From: Bacteroidales bacterium UBA5382
GTDB lineage: Bacteria; Bacteroidota; Bacteroidia; Bacteroidales; Dysgonomonadaceae
NCBI GenBank assembly: GCA_002409745.1
Contig: DHOU01000010.1
Coordinates: 39,945 to 103,944 of the forward strand
Length of the DNA stretch: 64,000 nucleotides
Reading direction: 5' to 3'
The notes under the pieces are model-generated. The model had not been told where the DNA came from and did no database searches. It was given only the letters and a program-made list of their open reading frames with translations. Position numbers and translations under genes: made by a program. Below are positions 14,572 through 24,303 of the stretch, piece after piece. Position 1 is the stretch's first letter. Each line of letters begins with the position of its first letter.

Positions 14572-17500
14572 ATGAGTTCCAATTTTTTCCCCAACTTACA
14601 TCCGGCCGGCAAACGGCTTGAAAGAAACTCCGACAGTTCCCATCAATCTGTGCATACGGCGTACGATGCATTCACAAACGGAAGAAACGCCAGAGAAAAG
14701 TTCATCCGGACGGTACTGGTTTTTATTTCGTTGTTTGTATGCGGAACGATGACCTATGCACAATCCTCCGACCGAACCATCTACGGTATCGTCGTCGATG
14801 AAAACGGAGAACCGCTCCCCGCGGCCCGTGTGGAACAGGTAAGGCAAACCAAAGACGAAGCCCTAACGGCGGTCGTTACCGATATAAACGGACACTTCCG
14901 GTTAACGTTGCTCGGTACGGCCAAGGAAATAGAAGTTTCTTATTTAGGGTATGAAACGAAGAAGGTAAACCTGACCGACGCTGAAAGTTATAAAATCGAC
15001 TTGCAACCGAACATCGAATTATTGAGCGAGGTTGTTGTCACCGGATATCAAACGATTTCCCGCGAACGGGCTACCGGTTCTTTTGCCAAAGTTGATGCCA
15101 AGAAACTGGAAACGCAGCGGCTCAGCAACATCAGTTCCCTTATGGAAGGAAGAATAGCGGGTTACCGCGATGGGAGAATCCGGGGGGTTACAACGATGAA
15201 CGGCGTATCGACTCCGCTCTATGTGATCGACGGATTTCCGGTAGAAAAAACCACCACTAAAGGATACGGATGGGAGGAAAGCATTCCGGATGTGAATATG
15301 GAAGATATCGAAAGCATTACCGTATTGAAAGATGCCGCGGCGGCGTCCATCTACGGGGCGCGTGCGGCCAACGGAGTGGTCGTTATCACCACAAAAAGAG
15401 CGAAGATGAACCGTTTGGATATTTCTTTCTCCGCTACGCTCACCACGCAACCGTATAATTATTATACGGGGCATTTGGCCGATGCCGCCACCATGATCGG
15501 GCTGGAAAAAGAATGGGCGGAGATGAATCCGGAACTGCAAGGGTCTAAAGCAAAAGATTATGCGCAAAACTTATTGGACAATGCCGTTTATTCCGCACAA
15601 GGCATCCGGGCCATCTTGAATAACGCTGCCGGAAAAATAAGCCCGGAAGAAATGAACCGGACACTGGATGAACTGGCTTCGCAAGGATACCGGTATTATA
15701 ACGATGTGGAAAAATACGGTAAAAGAAATCCTTTTTCGCAACAATACAACCTGAGCATCGGGAAAAGCAACGAGAGAAACACTTTCAATGCTTCTTTCTC
15801 TTATCGGCATAATAGCCTTGAAGACAGGTATTCGAACAACGAAAGTTTCGGTTTGAACATGCAAAACACCACCGGAATCACCTCCTGGTTGAGTATGGAT
15901 CTGGGGACTTATTTGAATTACGGCGATGGCGCGACACAAAGTTACAGCGTGACCTCGCCGGGATATACTTATATGCCTTACAATACGCTCCTCAATGCGG
16001 ACGGGAGTCCTTATACCAACACAGAAGCCGACCGTTACAGCAAATCGCAGCAGGGAACGCTTCGGGACAACGGCCTCTATCATCTCGATATCACTCCGCT
16101 GGAAGAAATGAAGATGAACCTGCAGAAGAACAAGGATTTCAGCAACCGGACTTTTGCCCGCCTGAATTTCAAACTCACCGATTGGCTGAAATACGCCGCT
16201 TCTTTCCAATACGAAGTGGGTGAATACAAAAGCGACCAACTGAAAGATAAAAGCTCCTACGAAGTACGCAATAAGGTAAATACTTTTGCTACGTCCAACA
16301 AAAATGCTCCGGCGACCTTTAACTTGCCCTACGGGAATATATATGCCACGGCAACCAACAGCAGCCGCGCGTACAATTTCCGCCAACAGTTCGATTTTCA
16401 GAAAACGTTTGCCGGAGCGCATGACGTGACCGCTATCCTGGGTACGGAAACCCGGGAAAACAAACTGGAATATAACCGCCGTCATTTATACGATTACGAC
16501 CCGGATCTCTTAACGTACAGTTTAATAAACGAACAATTATTGAGTAAAACCTCCGGCTTGTGGGGATGGGCTTCCTTCTCTAAAAACGATGTTTTCGTGA
16601 CGCAGGAATTAGTGAACCGTTACGTTTCTTTCTATGGAAATGCGGCGTATACGTATGCCGGCAAATATATGGTTACGGGAAGTATCCGCTGGGATCGGAC
16701 TAATTTGTTTGCGACCGGTTCCAAATATCAGAATAAACCCATCTGGTCGGCAGGAGCGGGATGGAATATCGATAAGGAAGACTTTTTTGAAGTGGACTTT
16801 GTCGATATGCTCAAGCTGCGTACCAGTTATGGCATCGGGGGTAACATCGCCAAAGATTCCGCCCCTTACATGACGGCCTATTACAGTTCCAATATTCATG
16901 TGGGCGGGATAAGCGGGTCGATCAGCAGCCGCCCGAATCCCGAACTCCGGTGGGAAAAAACAACGACCGCCAATATCGGGATTGATTTTGCCCTGCTCAA
17001 AAACCGCCTGACCGGGACGATCGAATATTACAACAAAAAGGGAGAAGACTTATTGGCCAACACAAACGGCGTCCCCACCGAAGGTTGGGGATACAGCACC
17101 TATACCATGAACAATGGAAAAATGAGAAACCGGGGGGTTGAACTCTCCTTATCGGGAGAAGTCTTTTCCACCAAAGACTGGAGCTGGAACGTAACGGGCG
17201 TTCTGGGCTACAATAAGAATAAAGTAACGTATGTCAATGTAAAAGCGCCGGCCTTATACCTGGTGTTCGATCATGCCGGCGCCTATCCCCGCGTTGGAAA
17301 TCCTTTCAATGCCATCTACGGTTATCAGTGGGCGGGCTTGAACGAAAAAGGACTGCCGCAGGTATACGATTCGGAAGGAACTCTTTTTTCCGAATCGGAA
17401 CCGACCAAGATCGAGGATGCCGTATATCTGGGTACGACGATCCCCATCTATAACGGCGCCATCAACACGAACCTGCGCTATAAACAGTGGGAACTGGCCG

Positions 17501-17916
17501 CACAATTCCTCTTCGAAGGCGGGCATAAAATGCGGAACACCAATATTGCGTTCTTATCGGGAATGGTTCCGGTAAGCAAAAATATTGAAAAACGTTGGAG
17601 GCAACCCGGCGACGAGGCTCATACCGATATCCCGCGCTATGTGCCCTCGGAAAACCCCGATTACAACTCCTCCTCGAAAGAAATATATTCCAAATCCTCG
17701 GCCAACATTTTGGACGCTTCACACGGCCGTTTGAGAAATTTATCCCTCACCTATCGTGTTCCCGACGACTTCTCTCAGAAGTTCCATCTGAAAAATGTCC
17801 GGATCATGTTTGGGATGGAGAATGTATTCCTGATAGCCAAGAACCGAGACTCCAAATGGAGTTTGGGCGGTTATTCCAAACCGAATTATTTGTGTAGTAT
17901 TAATGTGAATTTTTAA
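14572..17916 (+). CDS. SusC/RagA-like TonB-dependent transporter
   Basis: This is a 1114-residue outer-membrane transporter. It has a carboxypeptidase-regulatory-like domain (about 68-140; IYGIVVDENGEPLPAARVEQ), the TonB-box-like SEVVVTGYQTISRERATGSF, the plug with ITVLKDAAAASIYGARAANG, and a beta-barrel ending in SINVNF. The N-terminus is unusual: about 45 polar residues precede the hydrophobic signal core (VLVFISLFVCGTMTYAQ). The true start may lie downstream, but no ATG is available before the core. It follows the TPR/AraC regulator and is 14 nt upstream of its SusD. Its nearest relative in the window by context and layout is the frameshifted SusC at 57082-60410. Confidence 0.92.
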   Translation: MSSNFFPNLHPAGKRLERNSDSSHQSVHTAYDAFTNGRNAREKFIRTVLVFISLFVCGTMTYAQSSDRTIYGIVVDENGEPLPAARVEQVRQTKDEALTAVVTDINGHFRLTLLGTAKEIEVSYLGYETKKVNLTDAESYKIDLQPNIELLSEVVVTGYQTISRERATGSFAKVDAKKLETQRLSNISSLMEGRIAGYRDGRIRGVTTMNGVSTPLYVIDGFPVEKTTTKGYGWEESIPDVNMEDIESITVLKDAAAASIYGARAANGVVVITTKRAKMNRLDISFSATLTTQPYNYYTGHLADAATMIGLEKEWAEMNPELQGSKAKDYAQNLLDNAVYSAQGIRAILNNAAGKISPEEMNRTLDELASQGYRYYNDVEKYGKRNPFSQQYNLSIGKSNERNTFNASFSYRHNSLEDRYSNNESFGLNMQNTTGITSWLSMDLGTYLNYGDGATQSYSVTSPGYTYMPYNTLLNADGSPYTNTEADRYSKSQQGTLRDNGLYHLDITPLEEMKMNLQKNKDFSNRTFARLNFKLTDWLKYAASFQYEVGEYKSDQLKDKSSYEVRNKVNTFATSNKNAPATFNLPYGNIYATATNSSRAYNFRQQFDFQKTFAGAHDVTAILGTETRENKLEYNRRHLYDYDPDLLTYSLINEQLLSKTSGLWGWASFSKNDVFVTQELVNRYVSFYGNAAYTYAGKYMVTGSIRWDRTNLFATGSKYQNKPIWSAGAGWNIDKEDFFEVDFVDMLKLRTSYGIGGNIAKDSAPYMTAYYSSNIHVGGISGSISSRPNPELRWEKTTTANIGIDFALLKNRLTGTIEYYNKKGEDLLANTNGVPTEGWGYSTYTMNNGKMRNRGVELSLSGEVFSTKDWSWNVTGVLGYNKNKVTYVNVKAPALYLVFDHAGAYPRVGNPFNAIYGYQWAGLNEKGLPQVYDSEGTLFSESEPTKIEDAVYLGTTIPIYNGAINTNLRYKQWELAAQFLFEGGHKMRNTNIAFLSGMVPVSKNIEKRWRQPGDEAHTDIPRYVPSENPDYNSSSKEIYSKSSANILDASHGRLRNLSLTYRVPDDFSQKFHLKNVRIMFGMENVFLIAKNRDSKWSLGGYSKPNYLCSINVNF

Positions 17917-17930
17917 AGGAGAGTCGATAT

Positions 17931-19361
17931 ATGAAACGTATGAAAAAAAACAGCATTCTTCTCATCATGATCCTGGCATGCATCAGCCTGGGTTCCTGCG
18001 ATGACTATTTAAACATTGTGCCTAAAGGAAAGAAGGTTCCCACCACTTTGGCCGATTTTGAAGCGTTCTTACGGGATGAATACACCATCGGACAAACTCC
18101 GATCTACAATGCCCTTTACTTGTTGAACGACCAATATGTATGGAAATCAAGCCTCAATAATATGACGCTGACGCGCGCCAATTACCTGTGGGACGAGTCG
18201 GCCGACAGAATTACATTGAATAAGGCGGACGAAGGAACCTATTATCTCCTTTATGCAGCGATCTCGTCCTGCAATCTGATTTTGGAGAATGTCCCGACGG
18301 CCACCGAAGCGACCGATGCGCAACGCCGGGAAATAATGGCTTACGCAAAGGTAATCCGTTCGCTGTGCTATTTTGTCCTGGTCAACTACTATGCCGATAC
18401 ATATGAGGCGGCCACCGCAGCTACAACACCCGGCGTGCCTCTGATTACCAGTTCAATCATCAATGCCCCTTCCCGGCAGGTTACGGTGCAAGAGTTGTAT
18501 GATTTTATTATACAGAATATCAAAGAGGCAATCGAGCAGGGGCTGCCCCAACAGTCCATGACCGTCATCCATCCCAACCTCGGTGCGGGATATGCTTTGT
18601 TGGCCCGGATATACCTGCAAATGGCAAACTATCCCGAAGCGTTACGGTATGCCGGGTTGGCATTGGCGCAAAACGATGAATTGTATGACTGGAACGATTA
18701 TTATAACCGCTACAGCGACATCATCGAAGATCCCGAAAAATTCGACAAATTACCGACTCCTACCGATTATGCCTATGTGGAAAACTATTATTTCCGTCAC
18801 GGCAATGGGTCTCCGAATTATGCCACTGCTGAAATAACGATTCCTGTAGAACGCGCCGAACGCTTCGAGGAAGGGGATGCCCGTTTCCTTTCGCGTTGGA
18901 AACGGCGCACCGTCAACCAGGACACCTATTATACAGGAATCGGATCGGGTTATTTCAACTGGGGCGGTTTGACAACCTGCGAGATGTACCTGATCAAAGC
19001 GGAATGCCTGGCCCGGCAAGCCGGAAACAATGACTTCTCCAAAGCCATGGATGCGTTGAACGCGGTACGCCGCACCCGGATTCGTCCGGATGCTTACCAA
19101 CCGTTGCAGGCGACGACCGAAGCGGCCGCCATTGAGCTGATACGACGCACAAAAGACAATGAACTGATTTTTACAATTGTCCCGTTTGCCGATGCGCGGC
19201 GTTTCAATGCCGAAGGTACTTATGCCCGCACAATGACCAAGACGGTGGACGGAAAAACGTACACGTTGACTCCCGATTCCCATCTCTGGACAATGCCTTT
19301 CCCGGCAGGTGCAACTCAGAACCCGGGTAATGGAACGATTACTCAAAATGTACCGAAATAA
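17931..19361 (+). CDS. SusD-like lipoprotein
   Basis: The 476-residue protein has a lipoprotein signal (LACISLGSC), a mature start DDYLNIVPKGKKVPTTLADF, TPR-type helices (GYALLARIYLQMANYPEALRY) and the late ECLARQAG and DALNAVRRTR segments of SusD proteins. It would be the lid of the SusC encoded 14 nt upstream. A clear AAAGGAGAG ribosome site precedes its ATG, unusually strong for this phylum. Right after the stop codon the sequence becomes a heptamer repeat array. The substrate is unknown; the linked TlpA-like protein argues against an ordinary polysaccharide. Confidence 0.9.
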   Translation: MKRMKKNSILLIMILACISLGSCDDYLNIVPKGKKVPTTLADFEAFLRDEYTIGQTPIYNALYLLNDQYVWKSSLNNMTLTRANYLWDESADRITLNKADEGTYYLLYAAISSCNLILENVPTATEATDAQRREIMAYAKVIRSLCYFVLVNYYADTYEAATAATTPGVPLITSSIINAPSRQVTVQELYDFIIQNIKEAIEQGLPQQSMTVIHPNLGAGYALLARIYLQMANYPEALRYAGLALAQNDELYDWNDYYNRYSDIIEDPEKFDKLPTPTDYAYVENYYFRHGNGSPNYATAEITIPVERAERFEEGDARFLSRWKRRTVNQDTYYTGIGSGYFNWGGLTTCEMYLIKAECLARQAGNNDFSKAMDALNAVRRTRIRPDAYQPLQATTEAAAIELIRRTKDNELIFTIVPFADARRFNAEGTYARTMTKTVDGKTYTLTPDSHLWTMPFPAGATQNPGNGTITQNVPK

Positions 19362-19362
19362 T

Positions 19363-19425
19363 GGAGTTAGGAACTATGAGTTATGAACTATGAGTTATGA
19401 ACTATGAACTATGAATTATGAAGTC
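19363..19425. repeat. Heptamer tandem repeat after SusD
   Basis: Nine seven-base units in a row follow the SusD stop codon: ggagtta, ggaacta, tgagtta, tgaacta, tgagtta, tgaacta, tgaacta, tgaatta, tgaagtc. The array ends 29 nt before the next ATG. Related period-7 stretches occur at three other gene ends in this window. Confidence 0.85.
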
Positions 19426-19454
19426 ATTAAATTATAAAATTAAACTAGTTGAAT

Positions 19455-20624
19455 ATGAAAAGTAAGTGGATTATGACGGCTCTTGTTGTAGGGCTGATGG
19501 CCGGATGTTCTTCGTCGCCGAAGTATACGTTAACCGGCAAATTAACCGGCATTGCTGACGGTACGGAAATCCTTCTGGTTCCCGGTGCGACGCATAAAGA
19601 TGTATTGCCGGAAGACACGGCTGTCGTTCGCGACGGTACATTTAAATTTACGGGTGATGTGCCCGAACCGCGCTTTTATTATCTTCGGGTGAACGGCTAT
19701 TACGGCGGGACTTCCCTGTTTATCGAAAACAGCAAGATAGAACTCACAGCCGACGTGAAGCTGGAGGATACGGACGGCAGGAAATGGGCCGGCTTCGAAA
19801 ATGTGCAGGTCAAAGGGTCTCCTACACACGATTTGTATGTAGAAAAAATGAAATTTAAAGAAGAACTGAATGCCCAGTATAAAGCGTACATGGATGCCGG
19901 CGCGGACATTCTTTCACAGACCAATCAGGCGAAAGCCGAAAACAATCAATCCAAGATGGATTCGTTAGGGAAGACGGAAGCCGCATTAAAATTCCAAAGA
20001 GAGGAAAAAGCGTTTTTCGAAAATGTCAATTCCACTTATCAAAAAGCGTTTTCGGATAATAAGGATACTTGGTGGGGGCCTTTCCTCATGCTCAACGTGA
20101 TGTCTTATTTTACCCCTGAGCAACAACCGTGGTTCGAACAGTTTTCCGATGAAGCTAAAAACAGTTATTACGGAAAAATCCTCCACGATCAACTTTACCC
20201 GAAGTCTTTTGTCGGTGAACAGGCGCCTGCTTTTTCCCTGACGGACGAGAAGGCCGAAAAGATTTCATTCGCCGAATTATCGAAAGGAAAAAAATACATC
20301 CTTATCGATTTCTGGGCTTCCTGGTGCGCTCCATGCCGGAAAGAAATTCCCAACTTAAAAAAGATTTACGCCGAATATGCCTCCCAAGGATTTGAAATCG
20401 TGAGCATATCCATCGATGACGACGCCGAAGCCTGGAAGAAAGCGATGGAAAAGGAACAAATGCAATGGCCCAATTTCCTGGATGCGGACAAATCATTAAG
20501 TAATCTGTTCAATATTAAAGCCATTCCGGCTTGCTTCCTTGTCGATGAAAAAGGACAGATTATTTTGGAAAATTTCAAAAGCGATGAATTGGAAAAGAAT
20601 CTGAAAACATTCTTCAAGAGATAA
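19455..20624 (+). CDS. TlpA-like thioredoxin lipoprotein with DUF4369-type N-terminus
   Basis: The protein has 389 residues from the ATG at 19455; a TTG two codons upstream is less likely. A lipoprotein signal (GLMAGC) is followed by a beta-rich N-terminal domain of the DUF4369 type (about 25-130, YTLTGKLTGIADGTEILLV), a helical middle, and a thioredoxin domain (about 255-389) with the active site WASWCAPC (Cys291/Cys294) and the cis-proline AIPACF. It should be a periplasmic-side, membrane-anchored thiol-disulfide oxidoreductase. It is probably the last gene of the regulator-SusC-SusD cluster. Three TlpA-like proteins occur in the paralogous cluster at 47452-60410. Confidence 0.88.
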   Translation: MKSKWIMTALVVGLMAGCSSSPKYTLTGKLTGIADGTEILLVPGATHKDVLPEDTAVVRDGTFKFTGDVPEPRFYYLRVNGYYGGTSLFIENSKIELTADVKLEDTDGRKWAGFENVQVKGSPTHDLYVEKMKFKEELNAQYKAYMDAGADILSQTNQAKAENNQSKMDSLGKTEAALKFQREEKAFFENVNSTYQKAFSDNKDTWWGPFLMLNVMSYFTPEQQPWFEQFSDEAKNSYYGKILHDQLYPKSFVGEQAPAFSLTDEKAEKISFAELSKGKKYILIDFWASWCAPCRKEIPNLKKIYAEYASQGFEIVSISIDDDAEAWKKAMEKEQMQWPNFLDADKSLSNLFNIKAIPACFLVDEKGQIILENFKSDELEKNLKTFFKR

Positions 20625-20662
20625 GAATCCGTTTAAAATTGTTTCACGATTGGTTATTACGG

Positions 20663-20737
20663 GCTTGACCCGCAATCTTCTTCAATCTTTCTCAATCTTT
20701 TCCAATCTCCATCAATCTTTGCGAGCTTGACCCGCAA
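20663..20737. repeat. Decamer repeats between 13-bp direct repeats
   Basis: Five ten-base units with core CAATCTT (20671-20720) are flanked by two copies of GCTTGACCCGCAA (20663-20675 and 20725-20737). The rest of the 20625-20903 gap before rnr shows no gene; T-rich sequence near 20815-20845 probably holds the rnr promoter. Confidence 0.6.
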
Positions 20738-20903
20738 ACCCCAACCGCCGGCTCCCGATCCCCGTATGGAGAGTCGACGGTTATTTATTTCTCTATTCTA
20801 TCGCAACGGATTACATTTTTTTGTTTCTTTGTATCAACTAAAATCACGTTCTGTTGTTTTTAACCGTGAGGAATTACAACATCGAACATAGAAAGTAAAA
20901 AAT

Positions 20904-23048
20904 ATGAGCAAAAAAGAAACGGTTTCAAATCCCGTAAATAAACCTAAAAAGAAAGACCTCGCCGAGGGCGTCATTGGCTTCCTTACACAAAATAAAGATA
21001 AACAATTCAATTATAAACAGCTCTCCGCCGCTTTAAACGTGCGTGGCGAAGAGGCGCGCAAGGTGCTTGTAAAAGTCCTCGACAAACTGCGCGATGAAGA
21101 TATGCTGCTCGAAACCTCGCGCGGCAGATACCGCATCAACGACCGCGGCCTCGTACTCGAAGGACGCTTTGAACGCCGCAGCAACGGGAAAAACTTTTTC
21201 GTCCCCGACGATGACGCCAACACGGTGTTCATTTCCGAACGCAACTCGAAGCACGCCATGAACGGCGACCGTGTGAAAGTGCAACTACTCGCCAAACGAA
21301 AGCGCGCCGATACCGAGGGCACGGTGATCGAAATCCTCCATCGGGCCAAAACGCGCTTCGTGGGCACGCTGCAATTGGATAAACATTTCGCCTTTGTGGT
21401 GCTCGACAGCAAGATTCTCGCGAACGACATCTTCATTCCTCAAGACGCCCTCAACGGCGGCAAGAATGGAGACAAAGTAGTCGCAGAGATCATCGAATGG
21501 CCCGAAAAAGTCAATAACCCCGTGGGGCGGGTCATCGACATCCTCGGCAAGCCGGGCAACAACAACACCGAAATGCATGCCATTCTGGCGCAATATGACC
21601 TCCCCTTCCGCTATCCCGAAAAGGTAGAGAAATTCGCCGCGCTTATTCCCGATAAAATATCGGAGAAGGAAATCGCGGCGCGCGAAGACCTCCGCGAGGT
21701 GTTTACCATGACCATCGACCCGAAGGATGCGAAAGATTTCGACGATGCCTTGTCGCTCCGCCAACTATCGCCCACGACATGGGAGGTCGGCGTGCATATC
21801 GCCGATGTGACGCATTACGTAAAGCCGGGCGACCTGATCGATACCGAAGCCGAAAACCGGGCGACATCGGTCTATTTGGTCGACCGTACCATCCCCATGC
21901 TGCCGGAACGCCTCAGCAACGAACTTTGCTCGCTTCGCCCGCATGAAGACAAACTCTGTTTTTCCGCCATCTTCACGCTCAACGATAAAGCCGAAGTGAA
22001 AAAGTCACGCATCGCCCGCACGGTCATTCACTCCAATAGCCGCCTCACCTACGAAGACGCTCAGGCCGTCATCGAAACAGGCAAAGGCGATTTTTCTTCG
22101 GAGATACTCACTCTCAACAATCTGGCAAAGCAACTCCGCAGCCGGCGTTTCGCCCACGGCGCCATCAACTTCGAACGCTATGAAGTCAAATTCAATCTCG
22201 ATGAAAACGGCAAACCGTTAGGGGTGTATTTCAAAGAATCGAAGGAGTCGAACCACCTGATCGAGGAATTCATGCTGCTGGCCAACCGCACCGTAGCGGA
22301 AACCATCGGAAAAGTACCCAAAGGACGGCACGCCAAAACATTCGTTTACCGTATACACGATGTGCCGGATCCCGAAAAGCTCGACACCTTAAATACATTC
22401 ATTCTGCGCTTCGGCCATAAAATCAAAACGGAAGGTTCGAAGGTAGAAGTCGCCAAGAGTATCAATTCACTGCTCGATAAAATACAGGGGCGTCCCGAAG
22501 AAAACCTGGTGGAAACCATCGCCATCCGCACCATGTCGAAAGCGGTTTATTCGACCAAAAACGTAGGCCATTACGGGTTGGCGTTCGATTACTACACGCA
22601 TTTCACCTCTCCCATCCGCCGTTATCCCGATATGCTGGTGCATCGGCTGTTGGAAAAATATCTCGAAGGGGGGCGCAGCGTCGAACAGGCGCCGCTGGAA
22701 GAAGAGTGCAAGCATTGCTCCAACATGGAACAACTGGCTGCCAACGCCGAGCGCGACTCCATCAAATATAAACAAGTGGAATTTATGTCCGATAAACTCG
22801 GAAAGGTTTACGACGGCGTGGTATCGGGCGTCACCGAATGGGGATTGTATGTCGAAATCAACGAAAACAAATGCGAGGGAATGATTCCTATCCGCGAACT
22901 CGACGACGACTTTTACGAACTCGATGAGAAGAACTACCGGTTGGTAGGCCGACGCAAAAAACGCGAGTACCGCCTTGGTCAAGCGGTTACAATACAAGTT
23001 GCCCGGGCGAATCTCGAACGCAGACAGTTGGATTTCACGTTCGCCTAA
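20904..23048 (+). CDS. rnr: Ribonuclease R
   Basis: This 3'-5' exoribonuclease degrades structured RNA in the cytoplasm. The 714-residue protein has an N-terminal winged-helix-like region (about 18-80), cold-shock OB domains (about 85-230), the RNB catalytic domain beginning at the metal-binding cluster DPKDAKDFDDAL near residues 271-282, the SPIRRYPDMLVHRLL motif near 570-585, and a C-terminal S1 domain (about 635-714, GVVSGVTEWGLYVEI). Length and order are normal for the RNase II/R family; presence of the S1 domain and N-terminal helix-turn-helix favours RNase R. It is not in an obvious operon with its neighbours. GC is somewhat higher than in the flanking regions. Confidence 0.95.
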   Translation: MSKKETVSNPVNKPKKKDLAEGVIGFLTQNKDKQFNYKQLSAALNVRGEEARKVLVKVLDKLRDEDMLLETSRGRYRINDRGLVLEGRFERRSNGKNFFVPDDDANTVFISERNSKHAMNGDRVKVQLLAKRKRADTEGTVIEILHRAKTRFVGTLQLDKHFAFVVLDSKILANDIFIPQDALNGGKNGDKVVAEIIEWPEKVNNPVGRVIDILGKPGNNNTEMHAILAQYDLPFRYPEKVEKFAALIPDKISEKEIAAREDLREVFTMTIDPKDAKDFDDALSLRQLSPTTWEVGVHIADVTHYVKPGDLIDTEAENRATSVYLVDRTIPMLPERLSNELCSLRPHEDKLCFSAIFTLNDKAEVKKSRIARTVIHSNSRLTYEDAQAVIETGKGDFSSEILTLNNLAKQLRSRRFAHGAINFERYEVKFNLDENGKPLGVYFKESKESNHLIEEFMLLANRTVAETIGKVPKGRHAKTFVYRIHDVPDPEKLDTLNTFILRFGHKIKTEGSKVEVAKSINSLLDKIQGRPEENLVETIAIRTMSKAVYSTKNVGHYGLAFDYYTHFTSPIRRYPDMLVHRLLEKYLEGGRSVEQAPLEEECKHCSNMEQLAANAERDSIKYKQVEFMSDKLGKVYDGVVSGVTEWGLYVEINENKCEGMIPIRELDDDFYELDEKNYRLVGRRKKREYRLGQAVTIQVARANLERRQLDFTFA

Positions 23049-23120
23049 TGCATCATCCGACCCGGGAGCGCCGCCGCCGGGCGACACCCCCTCGGTCAAA
23101 ACGAACAGCAGAGAGCTAAA

Positions 23121-24011
23121 ATGAATATGCACTCCAATTATATCATACATGAGATAACGCCTTTGTCCGACAAGGATTGTTTTTATATTGCCGACCGGAG
23201 AAAGACCGAGTTCACCTATCCGCTACACTCGCATAACGAATGTGAGATCAATTACATCGAAAATGCCGAAGGGGTGCGGCGCATCGTGGGCGACTCCGTC
23301 GAAACTATCGGTAAATATGACTTGACTCTTATTACGGGCGAGGAGTTAGAGCATGTATGGGAGCAACATGAATGTCAGTCGAAAGACATTCGTGAAATTA
23401 CCATTCAATTTTCGCAAGACCTGTTTTTCGGCAATTTCCTTCATAAGAATCAATTCGCAAGCATCCGGAAAATGCTCGACAATGGCCGCAAAGGAATCAA
23501 CTTCCCGATGAATACCATTATGAAAGTCTATCCGATGATCGACTCGCTGTCGAGTGAAGAGTCGGGATTTCATGCGGTCATCAAGTTCCTGAACATCCTT
23601 TACGAGCTTTCTCTCTGCGACAATTACCGGACGTTGGCCAGTTCCTCGTTCGCCCAAATCGATGACGGCTCCGACAGTCGCCGTGTGCGCAAAATATATC
23701 AATACATCAATACCCATTACAAAAAAGAAATCCGCCTAGACGAATTGTCCGACCAGATCGGTATGACTCCGGTCGCCTTCAGCCGTTTCTTCAAGTTACG
23801 ATCGGGCAAAACCGTATCGGATTACATTATCGACATTCGTTTAGGCCACGCCACGCGTTTGCTGGCCGACACCACCAATTCGATCGCCGAAATTTGCTTC
23901 GATTGCGGGTTCAACAATCTATCCAACTTCAACCGGATATTTAAAAAAAGAAAGGGCTGCTCACCAAAAGAATTCCGCGAGAATTACCGGAAAAAGAAAA
24001 TGATCATTTAG
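23121..24011 (+). CDS. AraC-family regulator of the mannan locus
   Basis: The 296-residue protein has an N-terminal cupin-like sensing domain (about 20-110, FTYPLHSHNECEINYIENAEG) and a C-terminal AraC/XylS DNA-binding domain with two helix-turn-helices (about 192-292; RLDELSDQIGMTPVAFSRFF and FDCGFNNLSNFNRIFKK). It is cytoplasmic. It stands directly upstream of, and in the same direction as, the mannan SusC, so I infer that it regulates this locus in response to a manno-oligosaccharide; this is inference from position. Two ATGs are possible (23121 or 23127). Confidence 0.88.
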   Translation: MNMHSNYIIHEITPLSDKDCFYIADRRKTEFTYPLHSHNECEINYIENAEGVRRIVGDSVETIGKYDLTLITGEELEHVWEQHECQSKDIREITIQFSQDLFFGNFLHKNQFASIRKMLDNGRKGINFPMNTIMKVYPMIDSLSSEESGFHAVIKFLNILYELSLCDNYRTLASSSFAQIDDGSDSRRVRKIYQYINTHYKKEIRLDELSDQIGMTPVAFSRFFKLRSGKTVSDYIIDIRLGHATRLLADTTNSIAEICFDCGFNNLSNFNRIFKKRKGCSPKEFRENYRKKKMII

Positions 24012-24228
24012 GATTGACCGTTCCCGATAGAAGGGAGGATGTCGTTTTGCGTTAAAATAATACCATTTCCCAACAAACTACATCTATTAATTGACTTCTA
24101 CGCTTATTGAGCAACAAGTTTATTGTTAAATCTAAAACAAAAAGGCCAGCAATAAACGGCATTTTTTAGGAAACAATCCGTTTAATTTCCGCAAGTTAAA
24201 AAAGTACATATATAAGATAAAATAATAC

Positions 24229-24259
24229 TTGAATATACGATTTCAAGCCACTACTTTTG
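24229..24259 (+). promoter_or_regulatory. Promoter of the mannan utilization operon
   Basis: TTG (24229-24231), a spacer of exactly 20 nt and TACTTTTG (24252-24259) match the Bacteroidota consensus closely. Transcription would start near 24266, 38 nt before the SusC ATG. The preceding 24012-24228 stretch is AT-rich and is the likely place for the AraC-type operator, although no clear direct repeat was identified. Confidence 0.7.
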
Positions 24260-24303
24260 TAACATATATGTAATATTTTTTTATTTATAATAGTTCACAT
24301 TGT

